Shown here in pieces: positions 8,634 to 17,648 of a DNA stretch of 64,000 bases. Each line of letters starts with the position of its first letter. Position 1 is the first letter of the stretch. The notes beneath the pieces were generated by a model. That model searched no databases, was not told the DNA's origin, and was given only the letters and a program-made list of their open reading frames with translations. A program made the position numbers and the translations under genes. This DNA comes from Roseivirga sp. (GTDB lineage Bacteria; Bacteroidota; Bacteroidia; Cytophagales; Cyclobacteriaceae), in assembly GCA_021404565.1 (NCBI GenBank), contig JAAWWF010000016.1:1-64000 (forward strand), written 5' to 3'.

Positions 8634-11600
8634 CCCTCCAAAAACCTACCAACCTTTTCCTTCACCTTACCTTTATCCAGCCAGAATCCGCGGCTATGGA
8701 AGAAAAGCTGCTTCCACTGTTTTTGTTGAAGCAAGCCAGGCTTGTACACAAAGGTATCTTTGACAGATACCCCATTATAAAACTGGTCGTCATCGGTAAG
8801 GATCAGCCCCTGGTAAGCTCCGTTTTGCCGAACAGTAATATCCGCGAAGGGCAGCTCGCCTGAGAAATCAGCATCATATTCACTTCCCAATGCTGAAAGT
8901 TTGTTTTTGAGGTACCACTGCTGTCCGAACTCAATGGTTTCGTTGGTGGAAGGCACAAACTTATTTTCTGATACTTCTTTGGCGTACTCAAGATATTTGC
9001 GGAGTAGCTTCGGCCCTTCATTTTTAGTTTTCGATACGTCCAGCTGATGGGGCTCCAATGAGGACACTACGATTACCTTTTCCCGGGCGCGAGTGATGGC
9101 TACATTCAACCTGTTTTCTCCGCCAGCAAGGTTCAGGCTACCAAACTGCAATACCACTTTGCCTTTTTTATCGGGCGCATAAGCTGTAGAGAAAATGATA
9201 ATGTCCCGCTCATCGCCTTGCACATTTTCTATATTCTTGACGAAAAGATTCTCCGGTAATGGTTCTGTACATTCATCAAAAAGTTCAGCAATCAGCTGTT
9301 GCTGCGAAATATTAAAAGTGACTACCCCGATACTTTTTTCCGGGTGCTGCTCCAACAATTCTTTTACGACCCGTAATACCTGCTCAGCTTCAGGTTGGTT
9401 ACTTTGTTTTTCCCAGACTCCATCCACTTTCACAAAATCTATTCCGGGAGCACCGTCATTTACTTTATCAAAGTGTGGTAGCAATTGCAACTTGCCCTTA
9501 TAGAAATGTTGATTTGAGAAATCAATCAGGTCGAGAGACTGACTACGGTAATGCCCCCGTAGGTCTACCTCCATCAGATACTTTTTGGTGAGGTTGAGCA
9601 GAGAATCTACCTCCAGGGCCATCTCATCTGTATCCTCTTCTTCCCAGCGTACCCGATACAGGTCATTGGGCTGAAGCTGTTGCATATCCCCTGCTACTAC
9701 CACTTGCTTACCCCGGTAAATGGCAGGCAGTCCCTTTTCCGCAAAGCACTGGCTGGCCTCGTCAAAAATGACCAGGTCAAAGAGGTTCTCCATGGGAAAG
9801 ATGGCTGAGACAGATTCCGGAGATGCCATCCAGCAGGGAATAAGGTCGAACAGCTCATCAGAGAAGTGGGTCAACAGTCGCCTTAACGGCCAGATCATTC
9901 GTTTTTTGGTAACCTGATGCTGCAAATCCCGATAGGTCACCATGTTATTCAGGCGATTGTACTCTACGGGCTCGTAGGTCTTTTCCCTGGCCTTCTGCAG
10001 CAGGATCTCCGTACTGGATTCAGACTTCTCTTCCATGGCCGCCTGCAGATCATTTGCCAGCTGATCGAACTGAAGAGTCGAGACTGACCTCAGAATGGGG
10101 TACTTGCTCTCTATATGATCAATCCAGGCCAGGCGCAGACTGTTGTCCAAGATGGATAACAGTTCCTCTTTATCCTCGATTTCGAGCTCTGCCAGCTTCT
10201 CCACACAGCTTTGCTCTGCTTCGTTAAATTCACTTTTCAGCTGGTCTTGCTCGCAAATGGAATCAAAGTCTTTTCTGAGTGTGTTTTTCAGCGATTTATG
10301 AAAGTCTTCATCCGCCAACAATAAATCAATCTGTCTCGGCAGAATGTATTTGTTCCAGTTTGCACGTTGCTTTGGCAAGTCTTTGAGCGCCTGACGAATG
10401 ACTTTAATTTTATTTCTGAACTCTTTGGCACTGGTATTCTTTAGTGGAAAATACTCCTTGAAATTGGCAAAGCGGGCAAAGAGCAATTTTGAATGCAGCG
10501 CCTGTTCAACCTTCACAAACCACAGCGCAATCACCTCCTCATCCATGCCCTTTGGCAACTCATGTACCCAGGCCGCTTCTTTGAGCTTAGTCATTTGATG
10601 CTGCAGGTTCATGCGGTTATCAATGCGGCTTGTCAACGTCCGTAGCCCCACTTTATCATCTCGTAAACCATTGGCCACCAACACACGCGCCAAACGCATT
10701 TTCTCTTTAGAAAACCGCCATTTGATAGATTGAACAAAGGTTTTCTTTGCATCAGATCGTTTCTTAAGAATCGTCTGGATCTCTCCCATCTCCGCAGGGG
10801 CAATGGTTTTCTCTACTCCTTCGTCAATGAAACATTTTTTGATCAGCGAATGCGTGTTTTGGAGCCAAAGCACATCTGATTCCTGGTTGACACTTTCCAC
10901 CATTGGTCGGAAATAGCCGAATATTTCCTCAGAGCTGAGTAGCTTAGAAAGCTCCTGGAGCCTATCCAGATTTTCACCCAGTGTACGACAGGCATCATAA
11001 TCCACCTTTTCCCCGATAATCTCTCCCAAACTTTTGGTCAGATTTCGAGCCACCTTTGGTATTTCGTCTAAATACCCGGTCATCTGTTTAAGGTCGCTCA
11101 CCTTGAACTGTGAGAAGTTCACCCTTTCGGACCAGGGATGAGATGGATGATCAAAGCGTCCGGCATAGGTGAGATATCGCCCAAGGTTTTTTGTGAAACC
11201 ATCGATCATATGAAAATCCAGTGCACTGTACTCCTGTGTGAAACTTACAGCCGGTAGCTCAGGATCTGAAGTCAGATACAGCTCTTTGACAGACAGGCCA
11301 CATTCCGATTCGTCAAACAGAGCCGTTTTGTATTCATCGAGGGTTTCGGTGATGTCGTCTATGTTTCGGCTGGCCTGACGGAAACTCCTGTCAAGCTGTA
11401 TGGCATCGAGGTTATTATTACTGCGCTTGTATTCACCAAGCCTTTCTATCTGGCTGTCTATCTTGGCGTAGATCTCCTTCCGGTCATTTTTAAAATCATG
11501 GACCAGGGCCACAAAGTCGGTGATTTTATGCTTTTGCAGCCGCTCATATACCACATCCAAAGCGGCTCTCTTCTGGCTCACAACCAATACTTTTTTGCCC

Positions 11601-12625
11601 CGGGCTACATAGTCGGAAATAAGATTGCAGATGAGTTGAGATTTACCCGTGCCGGGAGGCCCTTGTACTACCAGAGAATTGCCCTTTTTTACGGCCTTAA
11701 TGGCATTTTCCTGAAAGGCATCCAGGCGATAAGGAGTATAGGTTTCCTCCTCTTTTACTTTATCCAGAAAATAACGATAGGCGTCAAAGTTCTCACCTAT
11801 CTCGTTCTTTTCATTTTGGGCTTTCTCTGCGAAAAAATCTTCCATCGATTCCCACTGAGTTTTTTCAAGCAGAAAATCATAGTCTGGCACCAAATAGGAA
11901 TCTGCCTGGGGAAAAATGCCTAATACGGCTTGAGGGCTCAAAGAGAGTTGTCCCTGATCAAGCTCCTTTTCCAATTCCAGCCTGGCATGTGCCTGGAATC
12001 TCTCCAGCTTATCGGCAAATAGTTCCTGTCCGAACTTAATTTCCAATACACTCTCCCCCAACAGTTCATAGAGGGCGTTACGAAAGACCGTGGCATCTCC
12101 ATCGAAGTCGTCAAAAGAGTACTCCACCAAATCTTCATCTACCTCCACCCCATTATAATGGGCATAGGCCAGGATCAGGCTCTTGTTAAGACTTATGTTC
12201 ACATCTCCCCTTGGCACAAGCGACCATGCATTGTTTTCCAGCGATAAGGTGACCGGAAAGAAAAGTAAAGGAGCATTCACCAGCGTACCATCATTGAATT
12301 TCCCCCGGACAAAAGGCCAGCCTATAAACAGGTCACGTGCCCCACTTTCATCGAAGATAAAGCGATCTGTTCGTTGGATTTTCCTGAGCCTGCCTGCAAG
12401 CCGATTGCTATCAGCATCCCGACTGTCTGTATTCGGAATCAGACTGATTTTAGGCTTTTGGGCCAGTACTTCCTCCATGATTCTGAAGGAGGGCTTCATA
12501 TCCAGGAAGTCGAAATCATTGAGGTCGATAAACTGATCGGCAACGAGTCGCAGCAAAAGCAAGGAACGGTTATTCCCTGACAGATTCGTCAGCCGCCTTT
12601 GGTAAGATTGCAAAATTTGCTGCAT
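8630..12625 (-). CDS. Large superfamily-1 (Upf1/DNA2-like, AAA_11/AAA_12) helicase
   Basis: A 1331-residue cytoplasmic ATPase. The N-terminal ~300 residues resemble the DUF4011-type region of such helicases. Walker A is VVQGPPGTGKSQL (near 320). Motif II is VIFDEASQ (near 950), followed by VVAGDMQQLQP. The last motifs are NVQGDERDIIIFS (near 1130) and RLNVAITRARE (near 1177). About 600 mostly helical residues separate motifs I and II, a long insertion typical of this group. A C-terminal extension follows the helicase core. Proteins of this build are found both as RNA/DNA helicases and in anti-phage defence loci, but nothing here settles which. It is coupled to the 133-residue gene downstream. 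Confidence 0.82.
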   Translation of the reverse strand: MQQILQSYQRRLTNLSGNNRSLLLLRLVADQFIDLNDFDFLDMKPSFRIMEEVLAQKPKISLIPNTDSRDADSNRLAGRLRKIQRTDRFIFDESGARDLFIGWPFVRGKFNDGTLVNAPLLFFPVTLSLENNAWSLVPRGDVNISLNKSLILAYAHYNGVEVDEDLVEYSFDDFDGDATVFRNALYELLGESVLEIKFGQELFADKLERFQAHARLELEKELDQGQLSLSPQAVLGIFPQADSYLVPDYDFLLEKTQWESMEDFFAEKAQNEKNEIGENFDAYRYFLDKVKEEETYTPYRLDAFQENAIKAVKKGNSLVVQGPPGTGKSQLICNLISDYVARGKKVLVVSQKRAALDVVYERLQKHKITDFVALVHDFKNDRKEIYAKIDSQIERLGEYKRSNNNLDAIQLDRSFRQASRNIDDITETLDEYKTALFDESECGLSVKELYLTSDPELPAVSFTQEYSALDFHMIDGFTKNLGRYLTYAGRFDHPSHPWSERVNFSQFKVSDLKQMTGYLDEIPKVARNLTKSLGEIIGEKVDYDACRTLGENLDRLQELSKLLSSEEIFGYFRPMVESVNQESDVLWLQNTHSLIKKCFIDEGVEKTIAPAEMGEIQTILKKRSDAKKTFVQSIKWRFSKEKMRLARVLVANGLRDDKVGLRTLTSRIDNRMNLQHQMTKLKEAAWVHELPKGMDEEVIALWFVKVEQALHSKLLFARFANFKEYFPLKNTSAKEFRNKIKVIRQALKDLPKQRANWNKYILPRQIDLLLADEDFHKSLKNTLRKDFDSICEQDQLKSEFNEAEQSCVEKLAELEIEDKEELLSILDNSLRLAWIDHIESKYPILRSVSTLQFDQLANDLQAAMEEKSESSTEILLQKAREKTYEPVEYNRLNNMVTYRDLQHQVTKKRMIWPLRRLLTHFSDELFDLIPCWMASPESVSAIFPMENLFDLVIFDEASQCFAEKGLPAIYRGKQVVVAGDMQQLQPNDLYRVRWEEEDTDEMALEVDSLLNLTKKYLMEVDLRGHYRSQSLDLIDFSNQHFYKGKLQLLPHFDKVNDGAPGIDFVKVDGVWEKQSNQPEAEQVLRVVKELLEQHPEKSIGVVTFNISQQQLIAELFDECTEPLPENLFVKNIENVQGDERDIIIFSTAYAPDKKGKVVLQFGSLNLAGGENRLNVAITRAREKVIVVSSLEPHQLDVSKTKNEGPKLLRKYLEYAKEVSENKFVPSTNETIEFGQQWYLKNKLSALGSEYDADFSGELPFADITVRQNGAYQGLILTDDDQFYNGVSVKDTFVYKPGLLQQKQWKQLFFHSRGFWLDKGKVKEKVGRFLEG

Positions 12626-12638
12626 AAGGAAATTTAGT

Positions 12639-12656
12639 AATTAGTATCAACTAATT
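12639..12656. promoter_or_regulatory. Small palindrome upstream of the helicase gene
   Basis: AATTAGT (12639-12645) and ACTAATT (12650-12656) form an inverted repeat with a 4-base centre, 14 bases upstream of the helicase ATG. It could be an operator or a leader hairpin. The AT-rich make-up means chance is not excluded. Confidence 0.25.
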
Positions 12657-12701
12657 GGTGCTCTGCTTTGAGTAAAAGTATGCAAACGAGTGACAAGCGG
12701 A

Positions 12702-13157
12702 TCAGAGGCCCTGAAGAAACCGACCGTACCTTTCGATAAGGCCACTTTCTGAAAAGAAGAAGCTTATGCCTGACTCTGTCACAATCACCTGAGAGCTCAG
12801 GTCTGAAGAGGAATAGGACTCCCTAAAGGGTATGTCGTTTGCTTCAAGTACGGCTATTACCTCCTTATATCGTGCATTCCGATCGATGCCTGCATAGTCA
12901 AGCTTTAGCATAAAGGCTTCACAGCCGGGAGAGCTAATCACCTGTATCCCCCTGAGTAATTGTGGTTCTTCTGAGCTGAAATGGAATTCCATCCGGTCAT
13001 ACTGAACAGAGACTGGTGTTTTGTCTTGCTTACTGAGGGGCATGATACATTCTGAAGGCCCCAGGTGACTTACCAGGTCATCCAGCTCCATGCCGAAAGG
13101 AATATTCCCGAGCTTACCCTTTCTTAAAAATGTCAATATGTCTTCTTTGACCAACAT
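12702..13157 (-). CDS. Protein of unknown function
   Basis: A 151-residue soluble protein I cannot assign. It begins MLVKEDILTFLRKGKLGNIPFGM and alternates predicted strands and helices. The pattern 'G....L...LG.Pse' near 20-40 recalls small immunity-like or SMI1-like proteins of interbacterial systems, but the match is too weak to call. It lies 76 bases upstream of the helicase gene and 18 bases downstream of the SDR gene, all on the minus strand, so co-transcription is possible. Confidence 0.55.
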   Translation of the reverse strand: MLVKEDILTFLRKGKLGNIPFGMELDDLVSHLGPSECIMPLSKQDKTPVSVQYDRMEFHFSSEEPQLLRGIQVISSPGCEAFMLKLDYAGIDRNARYKEVIAVLEANDIPFRESYSSSDLSSQVIVTESGISFFFSESGLIERYGRFLQGL

Positions 13158-13175
13158 TAAAATTAACCCGTCAAA

Positions 13176-13988
13176 TTAGCTTTTGGAGAAAGGGGAATCA
13201 GGTTCTTTGGCAAATACATTGAAGACAATTTTGTCCATGCGGCCGGGCATCCATTTGTTCAGAAACACTGCCAGCTTTCCCTGACGGGTGAATACGATAT
13301 CTCTCTTACGTTTTCTAATGGCTTTGATGATACCAAGCGCCACTTCTTCGGCTGTCATCATCTTGCCTTCATCACGGGGAGAGGCTCCTTGCGAGGTACC
13401 ATCGGCTGTCAAAGCAGCATTGCGAATGTTGGTTCCTGTAAAACCGGGACAGGCTACCAGCACATGTACTCCACGATGCATTACTTCCGTGCGCAGGGCC
13501 TCAAAAAAACCATTCATGGCATATTTAGAAGCCGTATAGGCTGTTCTGGCTGGTGTTCCTCTATATCCGTTGATGGATGAGATTCCAACAATAGATCCTT
13601 TGGATTCCAGAATATGCGGCAGGCAATATTTTGTAGCGTAAAGGGTACCATTGAAGTTGATATCCATCACCTTTTTAAAAACATCCAGCTGAATTTCTTC
13701 CAGCAAAGCACGCATGGAAATACCGGCATTGTTGATCAGAATATCAATACTACCAAAGGCCTTGAGTGTCTCTTTTACCAGCTGCTCATTGTCTTTTTCC
13801 ACGGCTATATCCAGTCGAAGGCAGAGGTTTTCGACCTTCAGGGCATCCAGTTCCATACCCACTTCATTCAGCCTGGCTTCGTTACGTCCGGTGATCACCA
13901 CCTTAGCCCCGAGTTTTCCGAATTCTACCGCCAGCGCCTTGCCAATGCCCGATGAACCACCCGTGATAATGACTACTTTGCCTTTCAT
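13176..13988 (-). CDS. Short-chain dehydrogenase/reductase (SDR) family oxidoreductase
   Basis: A 270-residue NAD(P)-dependent oxidoreductase of the classical SDR type. The cofactor motif is TGGSSGIG (9-16), with NNAG (86-89), the catalytic Ser in SSIN (137-140) and the YxxxK pair YTASK (151-155). Arg35 after the second strand favours NADPH. The C-terminal region, with a basic RKRKRDIVF stretch and 'KWMPGRMDKIVF', resembles the DHRS7-like and 3-ketosphinganine-reductase-like branch found in sphingolipid-making Bacteroidota, but the substrate is inferred only. It is divergent from the rlmD gene. Confidence 0.85.
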   Translation of the reverse strand: MKGKVVIITGGSSGIGKALAVEFGKLGAKVVITGRNEARLNEVGMELDALKVENLCLRLDIAVEKDNEQLVKETLKAFGSIDILINNAGISMRALLEEIQLDVFKKVMDINFNGTLYATKYCLPHILESKGSIVGISSINGYRGTPARTAYTASKYAMNGFFEALRTEVMHRGVHVLVACPGFTGTNIRNAALTADGTSQGASPRDEGKMMTAEEVALGIIKAIRKRKRDIVFTRQGKLAVFLNKWMPGRMDKIVFNVFAKEPDSPFSKS

Positions 13989-14074
13989 GGCTGCAAAGTA
14001 AGCGAGAAGTTTAAAGTTGAAGGTTTAAAGCCTGAAGTTTTTTTAAACCCTGAACATGAAACTCTAAACTTATC

Positions 14075-14082
14075 TATCTTCG
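14075..14082 (+). promoter_or_regulatory. Putative -7 box for the rlmD-type gene
   Basis: TATCTTCG is a one-mismatch match to the Bacteroidota TAnnTTTG box, 56 bases upstream of the ATG. No good TTTG -33 box is visible. Confidence 0.3.
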
Positions 14083-14137
14083 CGCCACGGCTGAATGCTG
14101 CTATAGAATCATTGAGGCACAATTCAAAGAAATAGTG

Positions 14138-15598
14138 ATGGCAAGGAGACAGAACAAATTTGTCAAAAGAGGAGAAGTACTGGAAATCCAGATTGAGGAC
14201 TATGCTTTCGGTGGAAAAGGGATAGGAAGACTCAACAGTGAGGATGGTCAATTTGTGATTTTTGTGCCCAACACATTACCCGGTCAATATGTAAAAGCAC
14301 AGGTTAAAAAACTAAGTAAAACCTACGCTGAATGTAAGTTGCTGGAGGTATTAAAGCGCTCGGAAGATGAAGTTGAAATACCCTATCAGGAAATACCTGG
14401 TGCTCCTTATATCAAATTGCCCATCGAAAAACAGCATGCCTATAAGAAACAAAGTACCCTTGAACTTTTTAAGCGCATAGGCAAGGTGCAGGATATTGAG
14501 TCCCTGTTTGACGAATTTATAAGCTCCCCCGGCACCTTCCACTACCGAAACAAAATGGAATACGCCTTTTCTGCCATTGGCTATAACCATGAGCTCAAAA
14601 CAGATGTAGATGAATTTACCCTCGGATTTAAAAAACGAGGTACCTGGTGGTGTGGTGATGACCTGAAACAGGACTCAGGTTTGTTTGATAAACAGGTAGA
14701 AGACAAGCTGAAGCTGATCAAAGTCTACTGTAAAGACACCGGCCTGGCACCCTGGCATGGGCCGAAAAAGGAGGGTTTTTTCAGGTATTTAGTCGTACGC
14801 AAATCCTATAAAACAGATCAGCTATTATTTAACCTGGTTACTACTTCGCATGACCTCTCTGAGTTTGATCTACAGAAGTTCGCGGAATTTCTGGTTTCGC
14901 ACTTTGGCGATCGCTTGGCAGGGCTTTTACATACTACCAATGATGAAACAGGAGATCGTACCATTGCTACCACCGGGGCAGTAAAGCTGATATACGGAGA
15001 GGACAAAATTGTGGAAGAGCTGCTGGATCTTCACTTTGAAATCAGCATCAAGAGCTTTTTCCAAACCAATCCAAAATCTGCCGAGAAGTTATACACTAAG
15101 GTGATAGAGTATGCCCTGGAGCGCAAAGAGACCATCGACAACAGCATTGTGCTGGACTTATTCTGTGGTACAGGCACCATTGGACAAATATTGGCTTCTA
15201 AAAGTGAAAATGCTCAAATAGTGGGTGTGGATATAGTGGAATCGGCCATTGTCAATGCCCGGAAAAACGCAGAGCGCAATGGTATTGAAGGAGTAAAATT
15301 TCACACGGCAGATGTGGGGAAGTTTTTAAAGGAACACCCAAAGTATATCGGTAAAATTGGCACCATCATTTTAGACCCTGCCCGAGCGGGCATAGCTCCG
15401 AAAACATTATCCAAGATCATAGACCTGAATGCTCAGCGCATGGTTTACGTTTCCTGCAACCCTGCTACCCAGGCCCGAGACGTTGAGCAGTTGGCCCATG
15501 CGGGTTATACTATCAAAAAATTGAGCCTGGTAGATCAGTTTCCACATACGGCTCATATAGAGACGGTAGTACTATTGGAACAGGCAGATATCAATTAA
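14138..15598 (+). CDS. rlmD: 23S rRNA (uracil-C5)-methyltransferase, RlmD/RumA type
   Basis: Methylates a uridine at C5 in 23S rRNA with SAM. An N-terminal TRAM domain (about 5-65; KGIGRLNSEDGQFVIFVPN) is followed by the insert domain (FHYRNKMEYAFS) and the SAM fold. Family motifs are SFFQTNP, VLDLFCGTGTIGQI, ILDPARAG and the catalytic Cys loop VYVSCNPATQARDV near 445. RumA-type enzymes carry a Cx5Cx2C Fe-S ligand set just after the TRAM domain; here the matching stretch (IPGAPYIKLPIEKQ) has no Cys, so the cluster seems absent. ATG 14138 is preferred over the GTG one codon upstream. Which U is modified (RlmD, RlmC or TrmA-like) cannot be fixed from sequence alone. Confidence 0.85.
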   Translation: MARRQNKFVKRGEVLEIQIEDYAFGGKGIGRLNSEDGQFVIFVPNTLPGQYVKAQVKKLSKTYAECKLLEVLKRSEDEVEIPYQEIPGAPYIKLPIEKQHAYKKQSTLELFKRIGKVQDIESLFDEFISSPGTFHYRNKMEYAFSAIGYNHELKTDVDEFTLGFKKRGTWWCGDDLKQDSGLFDKQVEDKLKLIKVYCKDTGLAPWHGPKKEGFFRYLVVRKSYKTDQLLFNLVTTSHDLSEFDLQKFAEFLVSHFGDRLAGLLHTTNDETGDRTIATTGAVKLIYGEDKIVEELLDLHFEISIKSFFQTNPKSAEKLYTKVIEYALERKETIDNSIVLDLFCGTGTIGQILASKSENAQIVGVDIVESAIVNARKNAERNGIEGVKFHTADVGKFLKEHPKYIGKIGTIILDPARAGIAPKTLSKIIDLNAQRMVYVSCNPATQARDVEQLAHAGYTIKKLSLVDQFPHTAHIETVVLLEQADIN

Positions 15599-15711
15599 AC
15601 AAAATACGATGCGGAAGTATATCTGCAGAGGCCATGCAAATGTGGTGATGACAGACTTGGGTTAAAGCCACCAAACACACTCTCAAAGAGGAAAGCTTTT
15701 AGCCAACGGTT

Positions 15712-15966
15712 TTAGCTGGTGAGCTCTTCACAGAAGAATCCATGATCATTTAATTGCTGTCTTACACTCTGCTCCGAATCCATATCATTCACCACAATTC
15801 TCAAGACATTGTCGATATCTTCCAGATCAAAAGACCAGTCGCTGATAAACAACATATTACTCAGAACCAGGCCGGCCCGATACACCCTCTCTTTCGTATT
15901 AATATTCGTTTTGAAAACCAGGATCTCTGGCCTTAATTCGATGTAATTGATCAGATTTTCCATCAT
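15712..15966 (-). CDS. Small HMA-like domain protein without the metal CxxC
   Basis: An 84-residue protein with the layout of an HMA/ferredoxin-like fold: 'ILVFKTNINTKERVY', then WSFDLEDIDNVLRIVV, then a last helix and GFFCEEL. Similar small Bacteroidota proteins keep the 'FKTNV ... FDLEDxDxILRIE' pattern. The CxxC pair of metal chaperones is missing, so copper binding is unlikely. It ends a minus-strand run and lies 12 bases after the 108-residue gene. Function is unknown. Confidence 0.6.
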   Translation of the reverse strand: MMENLINYIELRPEILVFKTNINTKERVYRAGLVLSNMLFISDWSFDLEDIDNVLRIVVNDMDSEQSVRQQLNDHGFFCEELTS

Positions 15967-15978
15967 ATGTGTACCTTT

Positions 15979-16305
15979 TTATTTCCTATTGCAGTCTTCA
16001 CCTGACATCAACCATTCCACTGCTTTTTCCTTAGACAGACAGATGTTACATCGGTCCCAGCTGATGCCTTCCTCCCATGCAAAGGGAGAATGAACCAACA
16101 CAAGCTTTTTAAACTTCATCAGGCAGGGCTCCATATCTGACATTACATTTCGAAACTTTGCATGAACATCTCCTGAGACGAAGTCATACATTCCCAAATC
16201 AATGATCAGGTAGTCATGTTTTTCTGCTGCGACTAACTCGGCTCTTAGCCCTGTCACTTCATCCTTATCTATTGGGTTTTTCAACCTGATTTCCAGCATA
16301 CTCAT
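15979..16305 (-). CDS. Small STAS-like protein of unknown function
   Basis: A 108-residue soluble protein. A strand-helix-strand pattern with DYLIIDLGMYDFVSGDVH near residues 31-48 and 'KKLVLVHSP' resembles STAS-type anti-anti-sigma folds, but no phosphorylatable signature Ser is clear. Two Cys (WDRCNICLS) lie near 82-90. Its ATG overlaps the end of the upstream lipoprotein gene by four bases (16302-16305), so the genes are coupled. I would treat it as hypothetical. Confidence 0.55.
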   Translation of the reverse strand: MSMLEIRLKNPIDKDEVTGLRAELVAAEKHDYLIIDLGMYDFVSGDVHAKFRNVMSDMEPCLMKFKKLVLVHSPFAWEEGISWDRCNICLSKEKAVEWLMSGEDCNRK

Positions 16306-17648
16306 TCTTGAAATTCCTGACTGAGCCAGAACCCATCTGCAAATACCAAATTAGGGTTAGTATCTCCTGTATGAGTCCCGGGACCATTTTCCCAGCCACC
16401 TAACCAAATCCGTTCATCATGATATTGGATAGTGCGAATCTGATTGTGTCTTTGACCAGGCGTCAACTCAATCTCTCTCTTGACATCACCAAAGGCATCA
16501 AGGTGCACCAGAAGCTTGCATGCCGTTCCTGACACGCTATAGCCCAAGGGGTTTTGTGACCACCCTGTCGAGCCGACTACTAGTAATTCGCCAGACTCAG
16601 TTTCAGCCAGGTCGTAAATAATCTCAGACTGATTTACATCGAAGCTTTTTCTGAAAGTCGCATTTCCATCATCGGAATTGAATTTTGCCACATAGGCATC
16701 CCATTGATAGCCTGACGTACTGGCAGGTTTTGCAGTTCTGCCATAGAGGTAAAAGGAGCCGTTTTCAACTTTAATTCCATAACATTCATCCGGGTCAGCA
16801 GTGCCGGCAACCACCGTATATAGTCTTTCTCCTTCAGGACTGATCTTGGTTACCAGTGCGTCTGTTTCAAACCCAGCCGACACAAAGGACTCACCAACGT
16901 GGGCAAGGTTTTCACCAAAATGCCGGTTATGATGATAGACGGAAGACCCAAATAAAGCAGGCACCGACACATAGGCATTGCCCCGCTCATCTACATCAAC
17001 AAATACTATATAAGGATGGGCCAACTGTTCAAAGGTATCGTAGCTTCCACCTGTCATGCCGTAACCGGTAATAGACTGACCGGGCTCAACAAGTGTTGAC
17101 CATTTTATGTCTAAGTCATCGGTATTTAAAGCGTAAAGCCTGGTAGAGTAATCTTCAGGGCGAATTGCCACCAGTACGGATTTATTATAAACAACGAGCC
17201 TGCCCCGGTCATCCGTTGCATATGAATCGTTGTTATGGTTTATCCATATTTTTCTCGTCACCTGATGGCCACCGCTTCTGTTGTGCTTTCTGACTTCAAT
17301 TCCCTCACGGCCACTGTAAAGGGTATACACGCCATCATCCGAGACCACAAAATCAATAAGGGTCAGATTCGGATCTCCCTCCAGCCTCATCACGGTGCCT
17401 CCCATAAAATCAGACTTAATAAGGTACCTTAACCCCGGAGATTTCAACAAGGGTGATAGCTCTTCGAACAGGAGATAGTAACCATCTTCAGCCATTTGCG
17501 ATTTTATGATTCCCGACCTGGTATAGGCCCTTGAGAAATCATCCGGTAATTGAACTGATATGATTTCCTCTTTATCACAGCCCGACATCGATATGATCAA
17601 TGCGCCCAGTACAAGGCTTCGTTTAATTGCACGGATGAGAAATGTCAT
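16302..17648 (-). CDS. Lipoprotein with a repeat-rich, probably beta-propeller-like body
   Basis: A ~448-residue exported lipoprotein of unknown function. ATG 17648 is chosen because it gives an ATGA overlap with the upstream glycosyltransferase stop and a clean signal peptide (MTFLIRAIKRSLVLGALIIS, lipobox SMSGC). The mature part is rich in short strand-turn blocks with Gly/Asp turns, such as FVVSDDGVYTLYSGREG, YVAKFNSD and 'ELLVVGSTGW'. This looks like propeller blades seen in Bacteroidota surface lipoproteins. It sits in a coupled run with the glycosyltransferase and the STAS-like gene. Confidence 0.65.
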   Translation of the reverse strand: MTFLIRAIKRSLVLGALIISMSGCDKEEIISVQLPDDFSRAYTRSGIIKSQMAEDGYYLLFEELSPLLKSPGLRYLIKSDFMGGTVMRLEGDPNLTLIDFVVSDDGVYTLYSGREGIEVRKHNRSGGHQVTRKIWINHNNDSYATDDRGRLVVYNKSVLVAIRPEDYSTRLYALNTDDLDIKWSTLVEPGQSITGYGMTGGSYDTFEQLAHPYIVFVDVDERGNAYVSVPALFGSSVYHHNRHFGENLAHVGESFVSAGFETDALVTKISPEGERLYTVVAGTADPDECYGIKVENGSFYLYGRTAKPASTSGYQWDAYVAKFNSDDGNATFRKSFDVNQSEIIYDLAETESGELLVVGSTGWSQNPLGYSVSGTACKLLVHLDAFGDVKREIELTPGQRHNQIRTIQYHDERIWLGGWENGPGTHTGDTNPNLVFADGFWLSQEFQE

